The position numbers were made by a program, and so were the translations under genes. Shown in pieces: positions 34,557 to 48,136 of a stretch of 64,000 bases of DNA. The notes under the pieces were generated by a model that was not told the DNA's origin, ran no database searches, and worked only from the letters and a program-made list of their open reading frames with translations. This stretch comes from Rosa chinensis (taxonomy: Eukaryota > Streptophyta > Magnoliopsida > Rosales > Rosaceae): NCBI RefSeq assembly GCF_002994745.2, contig NC_037094.1, positions 15,441,501 to 15,505,500 on the forward strand, given 5' to 3'. The number at the start of each line of letters is the position of its first letter. The stretch's first letter is position 1.

Positions 34557-34898
34557 GAGAAGAATCCTCATGTGGTACCTGAATTATTGTCTAATGCACA
34601 TTTTGGTACCTAAACTTTCAAAAATACCTTGATGATACCTAAACTATTGCGTTGTTTCTCCATATGGTACTTCCATCCAATTTGCCGTTAATTTTGCCTA
34701 CGTGGCTCATTCTTGTAGGATGACATTCATCTCTAAAAAAAATAAAAATTAATAGGCAAAGTTAACGATAAATTGGATGGAAGTATCATATGGAGAAACG
34801 GAGCAATAGTTCAGGTACTACGAGAGTAGTTTTGAAAGTTTAGGTACCAAAATGTGTATTTGACCATAGTTCATATATCATTTGAGGATTTTCCCCCG
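34557..34898. mobile_element. MULE-type MITE
   Basis: Inverted ends GAAGAATCCTCATGTGGTACC and GGAAAATCCTCAAATGATAT, with inner arms sharing CATATGGTACTTCCATCC against its complement. Flanked by CATAATA on both sides (34550-34556, 34899-34905), 9 bp if one mismatch is allowed. 342 bp, non-coding, the GGTACC...TTTGGTACC family common in plants. Confidence 0.75.
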
Positions 34899-34905
34899 CA
34901 TAATA

Positions 34906-36185
34906 TTCTGATCGTGTTATGATAGTACTCCATATTGATATCTGTATATTTTCAAACATTATACAATTCGATTAATCTTCTTAAAAGGAAAACAATTATT
35001 TCGCTTAAATTAATTTAACAATTTACTAGTTCTTTCTCCAACATGCTGCACATGCAGATATCGACCATTACTGACAAAAAATAGAAAAGAAGATATCAAC
35101 CATCATTTTCCTGGACATAAGGTATCTACCATCATTTGCAATTTACATCGCAGGTTTCTTTTTCTTTCCCTAATGATTATAAGAACATATTTTAGTTTTT
35201 TTTAAATAAAAATAAATAAATAAAAAATTTCGTAGAGCTCACTTAAGAAAACAAAAACCCCAGATCTCATAACAAACCATTATAATCCTGACGTCCAATC
35301 TGTCAAATTCTGTTCTTTTTTCTGGCCGTATATCAGATTTTTCTTTAGTGAAAATATTGAAGAAAATATACGTCAGAAACAAACATAATACCTGAGCTTT
35401 CAGCTTTGATTCTCCTACAGTCCCACTTAAAACTGGTAATAGTGAAATACGTACTCAACGACGTACATTTGCAGAGCTACGAACTGATCTGAATATGAAT
35501 TATTGCCTTTGTGAATCCATCTCCTGTGAGGATCTGATAAGATTGGGATTTATGCATGACTGATGACCCAGATGTTGATCGTCTTGTTTTGATGAAAGAC
35601 GTTGATCGTCTTGTTATGAAGCCCCTCTATTACACTATGAGTCTGATGTCCTTTGTTTTTCACTTTTTCAGATTCTGGTTGCTTTGCTCATCTATGGGGA
35701 CGGTATGTTTTACCCTCTGCCCATTTTGTCTTTGTGTGTTTCTTTTCTGCAGACTCCATTGCTTCCGGCACGATTTTCCATTTACCCAATCATCAGCATT
35801 ACATGTTACTTGATATCCCTCAAAAAGGAAACACTAGAACAAGTATTTCACCAAAAGAGAAGAAAAGAAAAACTAGCTAGAATAACATCATGCCCAGTAA
35901 TTACCTAACTACCTTTAATTCACTATGAAAAAAAATAAGAAATACAAATACTATCCAAGTGAACTCTTCTTAAACTTATTTTTATGAAATGCTTAGCTAG
36001 GAAGTTATCATTGTCCCGAAACTAGGAGGATTCTACCAAGTGTGGCCTGAATTATTGTGGAGGATTGTCAGGTTGTTAGTTGTTATAACCGTATATATTC
36101 ATTCAATTCTATGTTGCGAATTTAATTGTGTTGTTTGACCGAAATCACAATCAAGCACTAGCTCTTGGCTAGTATTGCTTGAGAG
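34906..36185. other. Intergenic
   Basis: AT-rich, no gene recognised. The overlapping open frames near 35556-35908 have no family features. Confidence 0.5.
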
Positions 36186-36335
36186 CAGAGCCGGACCTGA
36201 CATGAGGCCCGGTGGCTCGTCGGAGCCTAATTTTTTTTTTCTAAGGGTATTTAAAAAATTATTAAGTAAATAAAATGTAAGTCTTTTACCAAACAATGAG
36301 ATTGATTTAGTTGGCAAGTTGTATTCATTTCCTTT

Positions 36336-37645
36336 GAGGTTAAATATTGTTTACTCCCTGAACTTTTACCCAAAAAACACTTCAGTCTTTGTCCTTATAA
36401 TTTCACACGTTTAGTCCATGTACTCCAAAATTTCGCCGTTACCCTCCGTCCAAAAATCTTGTTAAAGTGCTGACGTGGCAGTTTTTCGGCGATAAAATAA
36501 CTATTATACCATCACTTTATTTTTTAAATTAATTAATTAATTAATTAATTTCTTTTTTTTTTTTTTTGCTTTTTTCCATTTATTCTTTTTTTTTTAAGGG
36601 TCGACATCAGAGCTTTCTGATTTTACCCTCTTCCTTCTCTTCTTCCTCTCTCTCTTCGTCCATCACTTGTCACCATGCTGCTGCGCCGGAATCTCTTACC
36701 CAAACCCTTCTCTCCTCTACTCAATCACCATAGTCCTTTTCTCCACTCCTACTCCTCCATCGCCAAGATCTTAACTTCGAATTGCTCTGCATTTCCAAGC
36801 CCAGATCCAAATTGCCCGTGGCTTCAGCGGCAAAGTCATCGTCTCTGTCATCGACACCTTAAAGCCGAGACTCCTCACCCACCTAGCGACCCAGAGCCAC
36901 CAAACCAACCCGACCCGCCCCTACTCACCCGCTGGTGCACCCATCACAACTTCAACCCCTTTGTCGATCACATCGATTCCCGCAACTCCGACGTTGCCTC
37001 CAATTCCGACGGTGACGAAGGTGAAGCAGCGACGGAATCATTTCTCTTCCTATAGAGGTATGCCATGGTCGGGGACTGATAAAGTTTGGGAATTTAAGGT
37101 GAGCTTCTTGGTTTTGAATTGAGAGATGAGTTTGATTGTTTGAGGCTCACCTGACTCCACCAAATCGACTCAACCCCACCAAATTGACTGATCCTAATTC
37201 ACAGCCTCATCCCTGAAATGAATTGGGCTTCGCTGCAGTGGGTTAATTTTGAGGGAAAATTGAGGTTTAGGAATTGGAATTCTTAGTCGTGTTGGGTTGG
37301 AAGAAGTTGAAGGGAAGCTGCTGCTGCCTTTTCTGAGAATGAGGAAAAGATAGAGAGAGATCTGAGGAAGGAGGAATCAAATAGATGAAGAGACAAAAAA
37401 AATCATTTTCCGAAAAAAAAATACAATAATTAATTAAATTAAATAAAAAGAAAACGAGGGTAGAATGGACATTTTACCTAAAAACTCTGTCACGTCAATG
37501 ATACAACGAAATTTTTTGATGGGGAGTAACAGAATTGACCTATTGGTCCAAAATTGAGAGTACAAGGAGTAAACGTGTGAAATTAGAATAACAGAGATTG
37601 AAGTGTTTTTTAGGTAAAAGTTCATGGAGTAAACAGTATTTAACC
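36336..37645. mobile_element. MULE with 9-bp TSD, possible Pack-MULE
   Basis: Left and right ends are inverted repeats beginning GGTTAAATATTGTTTACTCC and GGTTAAATACTGTTTACTCC, alignable for about 150 bp. A perfect 9-bp duplication ATTTCCTTT lies at 36327-36335 and 37646-37654. The interior (36600-37380) is GC-richer and includes an open frame from 36675 that looks host-derived. No transposase. Confidence 0.85.
36675..37055 (+). pseudogene. Open frame inside the MULE, putative captured gene 5' end
   Basis: 126 codons beginning MLLRRNLLPKPFSPLLNHH, arginine- and serine-rich without acidic residues for about 40 residues, as in mitochondrial or plastid transit peptides. A proline-rich middle follows, then an acidic tail (SDGDEGEAATES) and a stop. 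The family is not recognised; origin from a nuclear gene for an organelle protein is inference from composition and the MULE context. Confidence 0.4.
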
Positions 37646-37831
37646 ATTTCCTTTATGTTACTCCTAAACTAGGTTTAAATCTCATTTATGTTGTGTATTT
37701 ATTTTTCTTTTCAATTTTTGTTTTTGTCAATATCTTTTTTGGCTATTTTTTTTATTTTCTATAAAAAATGTAGGCCCATTTTTATTTTTCGCCTCAAGCC
37801 TCAAAATTTCAAGTCCGAGCCTGATTAAGAG

Positions 37832-38687
37832 GACATAGAGTTTGGTTAGAGAATAGTATACATGCTATTGTTCTGGATGCATGTATTATTGTAATTGTAT
37901 ATTTGTATTCATTTTGATCTCCTTTATTTTTGACAAAATTTCGTCACAAATTTACATATCTTAATTTACTTAATCTTTAGTTTCTTTTCTTTGAAATCGT
38001 TCTTTTTTCCATAAATCAAACTATTATCACTGGCCGCATCTGGATGACAGGATTAAGTTGAAGATCAGAATAGTATCACTTCCACCCATATAGTATTGCT
38101 TGTTTTGGTAATCAATTAACATCATAATTAATTTTAAAATGATCTTATTCCCAACAACATGTTCTTTTTTTCTGTTTATTTAATATTCAAATGATGTACT
38201 CCATCCTGATGTTACTTGTTTAATTTCACTTATAAACCTGCGGTCAAAGTAGAATAATGGTGATGTATAGTAATAACTTTCATCTTTGTATATATTTACT
38301 TTATCAGAATTTTATCATATAGTCTATCGTATTGTCAAACATGTAATGTAAAATATTTAAATTTCTCTAGAAAGTGTTGTCATAGATCTTGGTATTCTGT
38401 TCAAATATTTTTTGGTAATTGGATTAATTTAGTTTAAGTCTGCGTGCTTCAAATCTTCAACTACTTTTTTGATCTTGTCAAGAAAAACACCAGCATAAGC
38501 CATGAGGTTCATATTCATTTTATTAATTAATCTTCTCAGGTCAGACTCAGGATGTGGATTAGTTATTATATGATATTTCTCTGAGGTATTCAAGTTCCAA
38601 TATATTGGGTTTGAATGAAGTCATTTCGTTTGGTAAGGTAATGCCACGTCATGCGTTTGCTCACTAACTTCACACGTAATGAAACGT
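37832..38687. other. Intergenic
   Basis: AT-rich; nothing recognised. Confidence 0.5.
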
Positions 38688-38696
38688 TAAGTAATA

Positions 38697-38962
38697 GGAA
38701 GAATTTCACAATTGGTCACTTAACTATGACTCATTCGACACTTTGGTCACTGAAGTTTCAAATATATCACTTTGGTCACTCAACTATTACACTGTAAATC
38801 ACTTACGTCACCCAAACCCAAAAAGTATTTTTTATAATTTTTTTAATGAAAAAAATTAACAAAGTGACTTAAGTGATTGACAATGTAATAGTTGAGTGAC
38901 CAAAGTGATATATTTGAAACTTCAGTGAGTCATGGTTGAGTGACCATTTGTGAAATTTTCCC
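38697..38962. mobile_element. MULE-type MITE, family B copy 1
   Basis: 266-bp fold-back with long inverted arms (AATTTCACAATTGGTCACTT against AATTTCACAAATGGTCACTC) and a perfect 9-bp duplication TAAGTAATA (38688-38696, 38963-38971). Terminal wording (CACTTTGGTCACT) is shared with 46247-46879. Confidence 0.9.
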
Positions 38963-38971
38963 TAAGTAATA

Positions 38972-39377
38972 AGTAATAACTAGCCAGAGATGTTCTGCTT
39001 ACTATATGAGAAAAATATAGCACACTAGGACAACCACCGGAAAATCGCACTGACATCAACTTCAGTCTGGTTTGATCGGTCGATGATTTGGCCTATCGCA
39101 ACCACCGGTATAGCCGGTATTATCAAGCGATTTTACAATGTTTTCTTTAACACTACAATGACATGTACACCTGATCCTTTTTATTTCCTATGGCACCCAT
39201 GATTTTCTCATTTTGATTTTCTCGTGTTATCAATAATGTAGACATATAACTTGTCATACAATCTAGTACCTAATTGTTAGAAAATTGTTGATCGTACATG
39301 TCAATTTGCTTATTTGGAGCCTTCTATTACCTCTTGAATGAAGTCATGATCAACATACATATATATGTTACTAGCAC

Positions 39378-39411
<34 letters not shown>

Positions 39412-40648
39412 GGTTTACAAAATGGGTGATAAGTATAGGATATCCATGATATTCAATTATTAAATAACTGCTTAACAATACATAAGTAATGCATGATCCT
39501 TCTTTAGCACAAGTACTACTATTTTGGGTTTGGGGTTTGAGAACACAACTACTCGATCATATACATGTATAATATATATCCACCATCCTTTTTATTATTA
39601 TTTACAAGACTTTTTTTATTTTATTATCCATTTTGGTTTTATTTTTATTTTTATTTTATTTTATTTGAAAGCATATGTTTAATGGTCTAAATGGGTAGGA
39701 TTCATGAATTAAAGGACTAGCAAACAAACAAAAAAGCTAGCTGGCTAGATTATAGAGCTAGTGGGAATACACATGTTCCTCAACACTTGTATTTGATTGC
39801 ACTACCTTACAGGATTAATTATTAACAATTATGAATTGTTGAAATTGTATCACTCTATATTTGCAATGACGACCTCACTTGATGATGTTTCATGCACGAG
39901 TAGTGATTAGAAATCATACAGAAGTCATTCGATTGACAATTTAGCATAAGTATGTAAAGAAGTTTTTGCTTGGAAAATAGTATAGACTAAAAGTAGAAGT
40001 GTAAATTCTCAACCTACAGTTACGTCACAAATATTTTCTATCCATAATCCATCTATGAAAAGATATCGATTAATATTTTACATATACATATATTTGAATA
40101 ACTAAATACTTTAAAATTGCATGTGATTTTGAACACAAATTAGCTAGGTGATTGATATCATCAAGTTTGCTAAAGTTTTTAACTTTGGAGACCAAAGTTA
40201 AAGATTTATTAGCCAAACACATTTGATTGATCCGAGTGGTAAAATAGCAAGCCCGTTGCTAATTAAACATTATTTTTACATAGAATATAAAGATTTTTTT
40301 TTTTAATCTTGAGTCCAACAAAATTCCTATCACAATCTCTACTTTGGGAAATCACTTAAATTTATCAATAACCAATATAATTGTGTCATGTAATTAATCA
40401 CTTCCTTTTTAGTTGTAAATGTGATTAATTACTTCATATTTAATAGTTTTTTTTCATTAATAAATCATAACCAATAAAGTATATAAATTTGCAAAATTTC
40501 AAATAATATTGTTGGAGTAAGTTTTCAAAAATAATTAGCAAGATAAGCTTTTAGGAACATTTTTAAATAAAATAAAATAATTGAAATAATGTTATTAGAG
40601 TGACTCTTACCATTTAGTTTTGCCTTCTCACTTTACCAATGATTATTT
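38972..40648. other. Intergenic
   Basis: Very AT-rich with TA and GA dinucleotide runs at 39378-39412. No gene recognised. Confidence 0.5.
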
Positions 40649-41640
40649 ATTGGGCAATGATATAGGGCCTCAATGAGGCCTAAGATTTATGGCCTCAAAT
40701 CCTAGGTGTCATGCCATGTAAGCAAATACTAATTTTATTTTCAATTTCACATAATATATCTTGCCACATCATACTATTGCAACACCAACTTCACCCTTTT
40801 ATATTTCCTTTTAGATGTTAGGGGTGAATGAATTACATTAATGAATTTAATTAGGTGACAAAAAAAAATCAGCTATTAATTATGCATTAATTTAAGAGAT
40901 ATGTCTACAAATTCTTTAACCAATATTTTTCTTCATTTATTTAAATTCTTTCCTATAATTTTTCTTTCCAAATAGCATAAATATATTGAATTAGGTTTCA
41001 AGAAATAGGTAATAACTTTATTGATTAATTTCATCCAAAAAAATAGCATTAATAAATTGAATTTGGAAAATACATATGTCTAAATGAAGAGGTAAGAAAA
41101 AAAATTCATGTTAGTAGCATTCATTAATTATCATCTACAATCTAAATATAAGGAAAATAAACAAACAGAAAATAATAAACTAAAATATAACGTTTAAACC
41201 CTAGCTACATAAAGAGAAAAGAATGAACATAAGAACATATATAATGATATAACTATGTATTTTTCACATTATATTTTCAAAATTTACAGAAACGCAACAA
41301 AGGTTGAACTCATATACATGTATTATGCAAATCTATTGATCAAATGTAAATGAAAATCTATTGATTGAATTACATGAAATTTTTTCTATTCTTGACATTG
41401 TTATTTAAATCTAAGCATGAGTGTAATGAAAAGAAAAAAAAAAGACAAAATAATTTTTTCTTTTAGAAAAAAAAAATCAAAATAACTTGGAGTCATTAGA
41501 TTTTGGAAGGCTAAAATTGTATTTTTCTCAATAATTACATGGCATGATTTGACAAATAGATAATGTGTGTAGGTGACATGACATGACACCTAATATTGAG
41601 CCCACAAATCTTAGGCCTCATTGAGGCCACAAATCATTTT
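40649..41640. mobile_element. Non-autonomous TIR element of about 1 kb
   Basis: The left arm GGCCTCAATGAGGCCTAAGA and the reverse complement of the right arm GGCCTCAATGAGGCCTAAGA are identical over 20 bp, and both continue to a TAGGTGTCATG block. The interior is AT-rich and non-coding. No clear TSD, so the superfamily (MULE or hAT) is open. Confidence 0.7.
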
Positions 41641-42804
41641 TCTTTTTTTATTTAAATCATGAAAAAGAGTTCGATGGAGTGGCACACAATAAGAATAGAA
41701 TAGGATTTTCAATCGAAAAAAGAATAGAATAGGATGACCCCTCTGGTGAAGTGATTCCAAATTCCTGGGTTTCCATGTGACATGTTTTGCCCTCCTCCTA
41801 GGGCATTGAGCAGTCTGCGTGATCCACGTGTTTGCGCATTTCCATTGGAAATGTGTCCAACTCTGAGTTCTGTCATTCCTGTGAAGGTGGATTTTGGACT
41901 TTATCCTGCAGGGTCAAGACCTCAGCGATTTTCATCTCTCAACTTGTAAAATGAGAATCACAGAACACACCAAAAAAACAAAAGAAAGCTTCCTCCATGA
42001 TGAGAGAATTTGATTCCACTAACTAGAGGAAGTACCTTTAATTACGATACATAAGATCAATACACACACACACCCTGTATACATACACACCAATTTAAAA
42101 CTGTCATTTTTAAATTAAGTCTTACTAAAATCTTCTAAAAATATATAACTAAATTTTTTTTTTAACAAGTAAAACTAAAAATTGGATTGGATGGTAAAAG
42201 TTCTTTTCTCGATCACATTATTAGTTGCATTACTATTTTGGTTGAAAATTAAATATAAAGTAAAATATATATATATATATTTTGGTTAAAGTTATAATGT
42301 CATTGAAATTTGACATATTCAATACATAACTTATTGACTGTTCGAAAATTTCATTTTGGTCATTCACCTTCAACACTGTCTTACATTCAACTCATTACCG
42401 ATCAGTTAAATTCAATAACCATTTCGACAAAATTTTAGTTGCCAAGAGAATTCCGTTTTTCCTTTGCTTGCTAAGAAAGCAAAAGTAAAATACTCAGAGG
42501 CTCATCATGGCTCAGAAGCCGCCCAACAACATTTAGCCGACTCATGAAAATCAGACTGTCAAATCATCATAAAAAGGGGAAGAGACAAAGGGCAAATGAG
42601 GGAGGAGATTTTCAGTATTGCGGGCCCAGGACCATTAATTGTACAGAAAATCTATTTGCGCTCTCGGGGTAGTTAGCTACCAACCAGTCAAGCCATTCCC
42701 CGACGGCGGCCGACGAGTCCTTTTCAAATTTCAATTGGAGCCCGGCGGTGTTTCTGCTGACGTGTATCGGTGGAAGCCCGACGGATCCATTAATTTAATC
42801 GTTA
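41641..42804. other. Intergenic, with a GC-richer island at 42640-42800
   Basis: No gene assigned. 42640-42800 is GC-rich with a frame reading FPDGGRRVLFKFQLEPGGVS, which I do not recognise. A G-box-like CCACGTG is at 41827-41833. Confidence 0.4.
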
Positions 42805-43057
42805 GAATAAGTCTATCCGTTGAGGTTGTCAGGTCAATACTATTTATTATTTTTTATATTTCATTTCTACTCTTTTTCTTAACGTGTCAGATACTGTTCA
42901 CAAAATATCACCGAATGTAAGTTGGCAAGTCAAGAAATTGACGCATAGTGACCTTTTGTGAACAGTATTTAACATGTCAAGAAAAAGAGTAGAAATGAAA
43001 GGCAAAAATGAGTGAATATTATTGATCTGCCAACCTCAACGAGTGAACTTACTCTTA
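42805..43057. mobile_element. Fold-back MITE
   Basis: Two arms of about 100 bp in inverted orientation share TTTCATTTCTACTCTTTTTC, CGTTGAGGTTG and TACTGTTCACAAAA. The short centre would give an almost complete hairpin. It interrupts the GC-richer island 42640-42800. TSD not certain. Confidence 0.75.
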
Positions 43058-45387
43058 ATTGGCTCCGTTAGGTTTGGAATTAGGTATTTTCCGATTTACC
43101 GACATGTGCCGTTATACTTGGGAGACTCTTACCAAGCTCGTTTGTTTGTTTGTTTGTTTTCTTTCTTCTTTATGAATTTGTTTTTATAAGTTTTTTCTAG
43201 AAAAAACACTTCAACATATATTTTTTCAAAGAAAACTAATTGTACGTAGATACTATACAGCATGGATGTACCCATAACTCTTTAGTTGCTTATAGGTTGG
43301 TTTTGAATTTTCTATTCAAAGTTCAGACCGAGTGGTTCACTTCAACTCCGACTATTATTTCAGATACCCAATTATATTATCTAAATCATATTTGATGAAT
43401 AAAACTCATTGTTTTTTGGTCAAAAATAAAAAACTTTTTAGTTAATTCTCAGGTGAATTTACTTGTTTATCTCTTTTGTAATTAACGAGTTTTGACATTA
43501 CATTTTCAATACATAATTTTTTTTTAGAATTCTTATTGGGATCTCCACAGTTTCTAATTTGACATCCCTTCAACATATTCTCCTCTAACTCCCAAAATTA
43601 CCCTTCAAATTTGTTCTTAAGAAAAATAATAAATAAAAAGGGTAACTAAACCCAGCTACCATTGATTGCATCTTCTAACTTTCTAATACAATTGAAGGTG
43701 CTCAACACATTGTTAGTCAATGAATTATTGCTTCTGTCAAGTTCTTATTGATACGTGTCATCAAATCATAATTGATTTTGTTTTTGTGGAAGTAAAATCT
43801 GCCCAGATGATTCTTTGTCCTTTTGAATCTTGGGAGCAGATTAGACAAACACAATTTCTATAGCTAGATTCCATTCTTTTCTTCCTTTCTTAGCAATGAT
43901 AAGATATAATGTTATATATCTTCTTTTCACCATCATAATTTACCCAAAAATATGCCAAGACAACTTGTTCTATGTTGGATTATGCATGCTTAAGGCTGAG
44001 ATGGAGGAAAGGAGAAAAGAAGAATGAATAGGGCTGCACTCAAAAGGGAATCCGGAAAGATTGAATCAATTGGTTGAGGTCATGTGAGATTTTTTTTTCT
44101 TACTTTTTGAGAAGGGTAAAAGTGAGTTTTCAAGCGAGCAAATCTGGAGTATCAAATAGAATATCTCAATTTTGTATATAAAAAAAAAAAATCATGCAAA
44201 ATATATGTGTGTCACACACACACACTAAGGGAACAAGTTTTTGACCAATTTAAGGGATTCTTTACGAGACTCATTTTCTCGATTACATATCGGCATTTCG
44301 ACTGTTTAGTTCTTAAGACTGTATCGATAAATCACCTATGTAAATTTTTAACCAAATTGATGATCCTTAAGGATCGTGAACTAGATCAAATCAATTGACG
44401 AATCAAATATGTCCAACCTGAACCGTTCATGTTTATAATTGTAAATCACAATTTTGAATGCTTTAACGATGAACAATTTGGCTGAAAATTTACAGATATA
44501 AACCTCAAAAATTGAACAGTCGAGACGCTAATATGTGATCGAAAAGTTAATTTAATAAACGATCCCTTAAAATAGCCATAAAAAATATCTCTTACTAGAA
44601 GGACCATGTGTGTGTATAGTTGAAGAAGTTATGATGTCAGCTACTAACCTCTTATCCGCTTTGCACCGCATATTACGGTTGTTAGAAGAAACAAAAATTC
44701 AGGGTTTCAAAATTCAAGTGCAGCCGAACCCGACCTCAAGTACAAATCTAGATGGATTGGGCCTCAACCTAGAAAATTTTGTACCGGTCCCTTACTACAC
44801 GTAATTACCATACCAAGAGTAATTCAAATGAGACTTACTATTAAAGGACAAGTGTCCCTGCCGATAAAGATGAGGACCATGAGCGTGAGGTGTGGAACTG
44901 CGGATGGAAAATTTTAAGGTTCAACGGAGATTTTGGGGACCCTTATATATAGTTCTATTGGCCGTATTATTGCAAAAATTGACAGTGTTTGGATGCTGCC
45001 CAATAGTGGTTGAAAATTGCTCACACATTGAATAATTTGATTGTAAAAATTGGACTTTGTTTTATTTGACGTATATGTCAATGGGAGTTGTTGAATCCTT
45101 TTCAACTCTTGCTCATCAATACCGGTAAGTACAATTAATGCAAGATTTGTTACGTTTTCATTACGTGGTTTTGGATTTTCTAATTGAGAGAGATATACTA
45201 AAAAGTGTTCAACACCAGTTTTCTTGCTAAACGTCATCTGGATCGCTCATGATCTTAACATTCCAACTAACGCAGACCATACGAATCTAGTCTCTACCTA
45301 TCTATTCTTCTAGAATCTATTTGGCTGTGTCACTACGAAAAAAAAAAATTATTGCAATGGCTATACATGTACACACGCATATATATA
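43058..45387. other. Intergenic; degenerate MITE at about 44230-44580
   Basis: AT-rich. 44230-44580 is related to the MITE at 47346-47760: shared CCAAATTGATGATC, CTGAACCGTTCATGT against CGGAACCGTTCGTGT, TTGTAAAT, TTTTGAATG, and a terminal GATCGAAAAG block. No protein-coding gene recognised. Confidence 0.5.
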
Positions 45388-45866
45388 TCCATATTATTAT
45401 TAAGAAAAAATGTTTTGTTAGCTAAAATTGATTTTTTTTTTACTTTTTCAACCCTCAAAGATTAAAATATAATGGATAACATTTTATTCATTATGGACAA
45501 AAGTGTCAAAACATAATAACCAAAATAAAATAAAAAATATTAATTAAAAAAAATCCTAAAACTACCCACTCATATAAGCATAACTACCCACTATTATACT
45601 ATTATTAAGAGAAAAGACTTTGTTAGCAAAAACTAAAAAATTTGATAGAAATGACCCTAAAATATTATTTTTTTTAGAATTAATTAAATCACAATTGCAA
45701 TTATGACAATTACAAATTATATTTTTATTAAAAAAATCAAGCATCCACTTTTATTTTCCACTAACTTCTCTCTATAATAACGGTTTTAATCTATTATCTT
45801 TTTTTCTTTCTAAAAAAAAATAAAAAAAATACTTGCACATTCAGAACATGTGTGGAAAAAGACTAG
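45388..45866 (+). mobile_element. Non-autonomous Helitron, family C copy 1
   Basis: Starts TCCATATTATTATTAAGA and ends, after a short hairpin (CACATTCAGAACATGTG), in AAAAAGACTAG followed by T; CTAG/T is the Helitron 3' terminus. The 5' region (ATTATTAAGAAAAAATGTTTTGTTAGC) recurs at 45589 inside the element and at 57686, so one element may be nested in or tandem with another. No Rep/helicase. Confidence 0.55.
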
Positions 45867-46246
45867 TGTGTGTGTGTATATATATATATATCTAATTTAT
45901 AATATTGTAAAATGACTTTTTAAGTAATATTTTTGGTGCGTGTCAAAACACACACACACGTATATGTATTGCGTGGAAATTATATGTAGATATGGTGTAT
46001 ATCATTATTTTTTAAGGGAATGACGGTTTGTTTCATTCATAAAGACAAAATTAAAAATAAATAATTTATTCCGAGTACACATTCGAAAGAGCCACTACAT
46101 AATAATTTAACTAACTCATTTGGTGATATATAGAACAAAAGACATTTAGTAAGCACAAATTACCTATATATTCATCTGCGTAACAGCGTTAGCAAAAGAA
46201 CATTTAGAAACCATGTATAAATCTTGAAACCCATCATTACAATAAA

Positions 46247-46879
46247 GGCAGAAATATCACTTTGGTCATTGAACTATGACTCAATCGACACTTTGGTCAT
46301 CCAACTTTTAAAAACTTCATTTTGGTCATCTAACTCTATCATCGCATATCACTTTGGTCATTCCATCTGTTTTCTCTGTTAACTCCAAGGGTATTTTGGA
46401 GATTTAAAGGTTTACTTGCTATTTTTATAACTTAATCCAACTTTTCCCGCCTAAACATAAAACTTCATCCAATTTTGCCAACTTTTCCCACCTTTTATAA
46501 TTCCTCGATTTATTAAATCAATATTTTTCTTCCTCTTATGTTCCCTCACTTTGAATCATTCTCTGACTCGATTATTTTTCTCTATCGTATGCTTTGATTA
46601 CTGATGATGAATGCATGAATAAAAGGAGGGAAAAGTTGGCAAAATTGGATGAAGTTTTATGTTTAGGCGGGGAAAATTGGATTAAGTTATAAAAATGGCG
46701 GGTAAAACATTTCATCTCCAAAATACCCCTAGAGTTAACAGAGAAAATGGAGAAAACTGACGGAATGACTAAAGTGATATACGGTGATATAGTTCGATGA
46801 CCAAAATGAAGTTTTTAAAAGTTGGATAACTGAAGTGTCGAGCAACCCATAGATCGATGACTAAAGTGATATTTCTCCC
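46247..46879. mobile_element. MULE-type element, family B copy 2
   Basis: 633 bp with long inverted arms (AGAAATATCACTTTGGTCAT...) and a perfect 9-bp duplication TACAATAAA (46238-46246, 46880-46888). Internal inverted blocks AAAATTGGATGAAGTTTTATG continue the palindrome. No gene inside. Confidence 0.92.
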
Positions 46880-46926
46880 TACAATAAATTTTGAACTTGA
46901 AACTTGTAGTACTGTGACGCGTCTGG

Positions 46927-46958
<32 letters not shown>

Positions 46959-47345
46959 TATCTGGACAAGACCCGGGTAGCAACTTATTCATCCCTAATT
47001 CCCTATACACATGATACAAAATGCATATCAGTGATTATATATGTAAATTTGTTACATATATATAACAGTTACAAATATGTGACATAGGTGTATTATTTTT
47101 ATAGACAAAGTCAAAATTCACAAACTCAATGATGCATGTTTTGGAATTCATTGACTAGCTGTATGCATATGCTGCATTCGAGCTGGATCCCGATTGATTG
47201 TCCTTTGTGTCTGTTAAATAGCAATCATCCTGCAGCTTCTCTACTTTCCTGGAATGGTCTAGATGGTTTTACAACCCGGCCTTTATCTAGGCATATCACT
47301 TTTTCTCTATGACCAAATAAAATACTTTGCATATATATATATATA

Positions 47346-47760
47346 GGATTTTTCTTAGGTAAGGGTAAGGGTATCCTTATCTAAGCTTATGGAACGGATT
47401 TTCAGTTTTTGGTCACTTTTCGATCACATATTCACATTTTAACCGTTCAGTGTTTAGGCCCTAATGTATAGATCATCTCTGCAAAATTTCAGCCAAATTG
47501 ATGATCATTAAGGCATCCAAACCTGCAATTTACACGAACGAACCGAAACTGTCGAACCGGAACCGTTCGTGTATATTGTTGTAAATTGCAGTTTTGAATG
47601 TCTTAACTATAATTAATTTGACTAAAATTTTGCATACATCATCTATACATTAGGACCTAAAAACTGAACGGTTAAGATGTGAATATATAAACGAAAAGTG
47701 GCCAAAAACTGAAAATCCCTACCTAAACTTAGGTAAGGATGCCTTAACCAAGAAGGAACA
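47346..47760. mobile_element. Palindromic MITE, family D
   Basis: Arms of about 200 bp in inverted orientation: GGATTTTCAGTTTTTGGTCAC against its complement near 47698-47722, ACCGTTCAGT against ACTGAACGGT, and GCAATTTACACGAAC against its complement at the centre. Related to the degenerate element at 44230-44580. Ends approximate. Its right end motif recurs at 48029-48075. Confidence 0.75.
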
Positions 47761-48028
47761 ATATATATAGACACACACATGCATGTTGGTAATTGTCAAT
47801 GTCAGAGTAGGGTTTTGGACACAAGTACCCGTTTGGACGTTTGGTGGCATACCTTGATTCCTCATATATTGAGCGTACAAGCTAGCTAGATGTTCATGTT
47901 TACTTTACCTGCATGGGAAACGTATCAAATTAGCTGCATGCAAGTGAGTCGAAACCTGAGTTCATGGTCCACGGAATGCTCGCCCCGGCCTGATATATGG
48001 TTCGGAAGCGAACCATAAAAATGAAGCC
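47761..48028 (+). repeat. Direct repeat copy 1 (about 270 bp)
   Basis: Begins with a TATATATAG / ACACACACATGCATG junction and ends AAAAATGAAGCC. Diverged copy at 48805-49087 (about 90% by eye, with a few small indels). Followed by a second family D MITE end (48029-48075), so the duplicated unit is MITE end + TA run + this sequence. Confidence 0.9.
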
Positions 48029-48083
48029 TAAAACTGAAAATCCGTACCTAAGTTTAGGTAAGGATGTTCTTAGTTAAGAAAGA

Positions 48084-48133
<50 letters not shown>

Positions 48134-48136
<3 letters not shown>

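Larger units (their letters stand above)
36186..37831. mobile_element. Probable hAT-like element split by a MULE
   Basis: The left end CAGAGCCGGACCTGA and the reverse complement of the right end CAGGCTCGGACTTGA are similar, and flanking octamers CTTGAGAG and ATTAAGAG agree at 6 of 8 positions, compatible with an old 8-bp TSD. Outer sequence on both sides continues across the nested MULE. Weakly supported. Confidence 0.4.

Noticed and set aside
44914..45237. 107-codon minus-strand frame
   Set aside because: No recognised motif, no exon neighbours, AT-rich composition like the surroundings; more likely chance.
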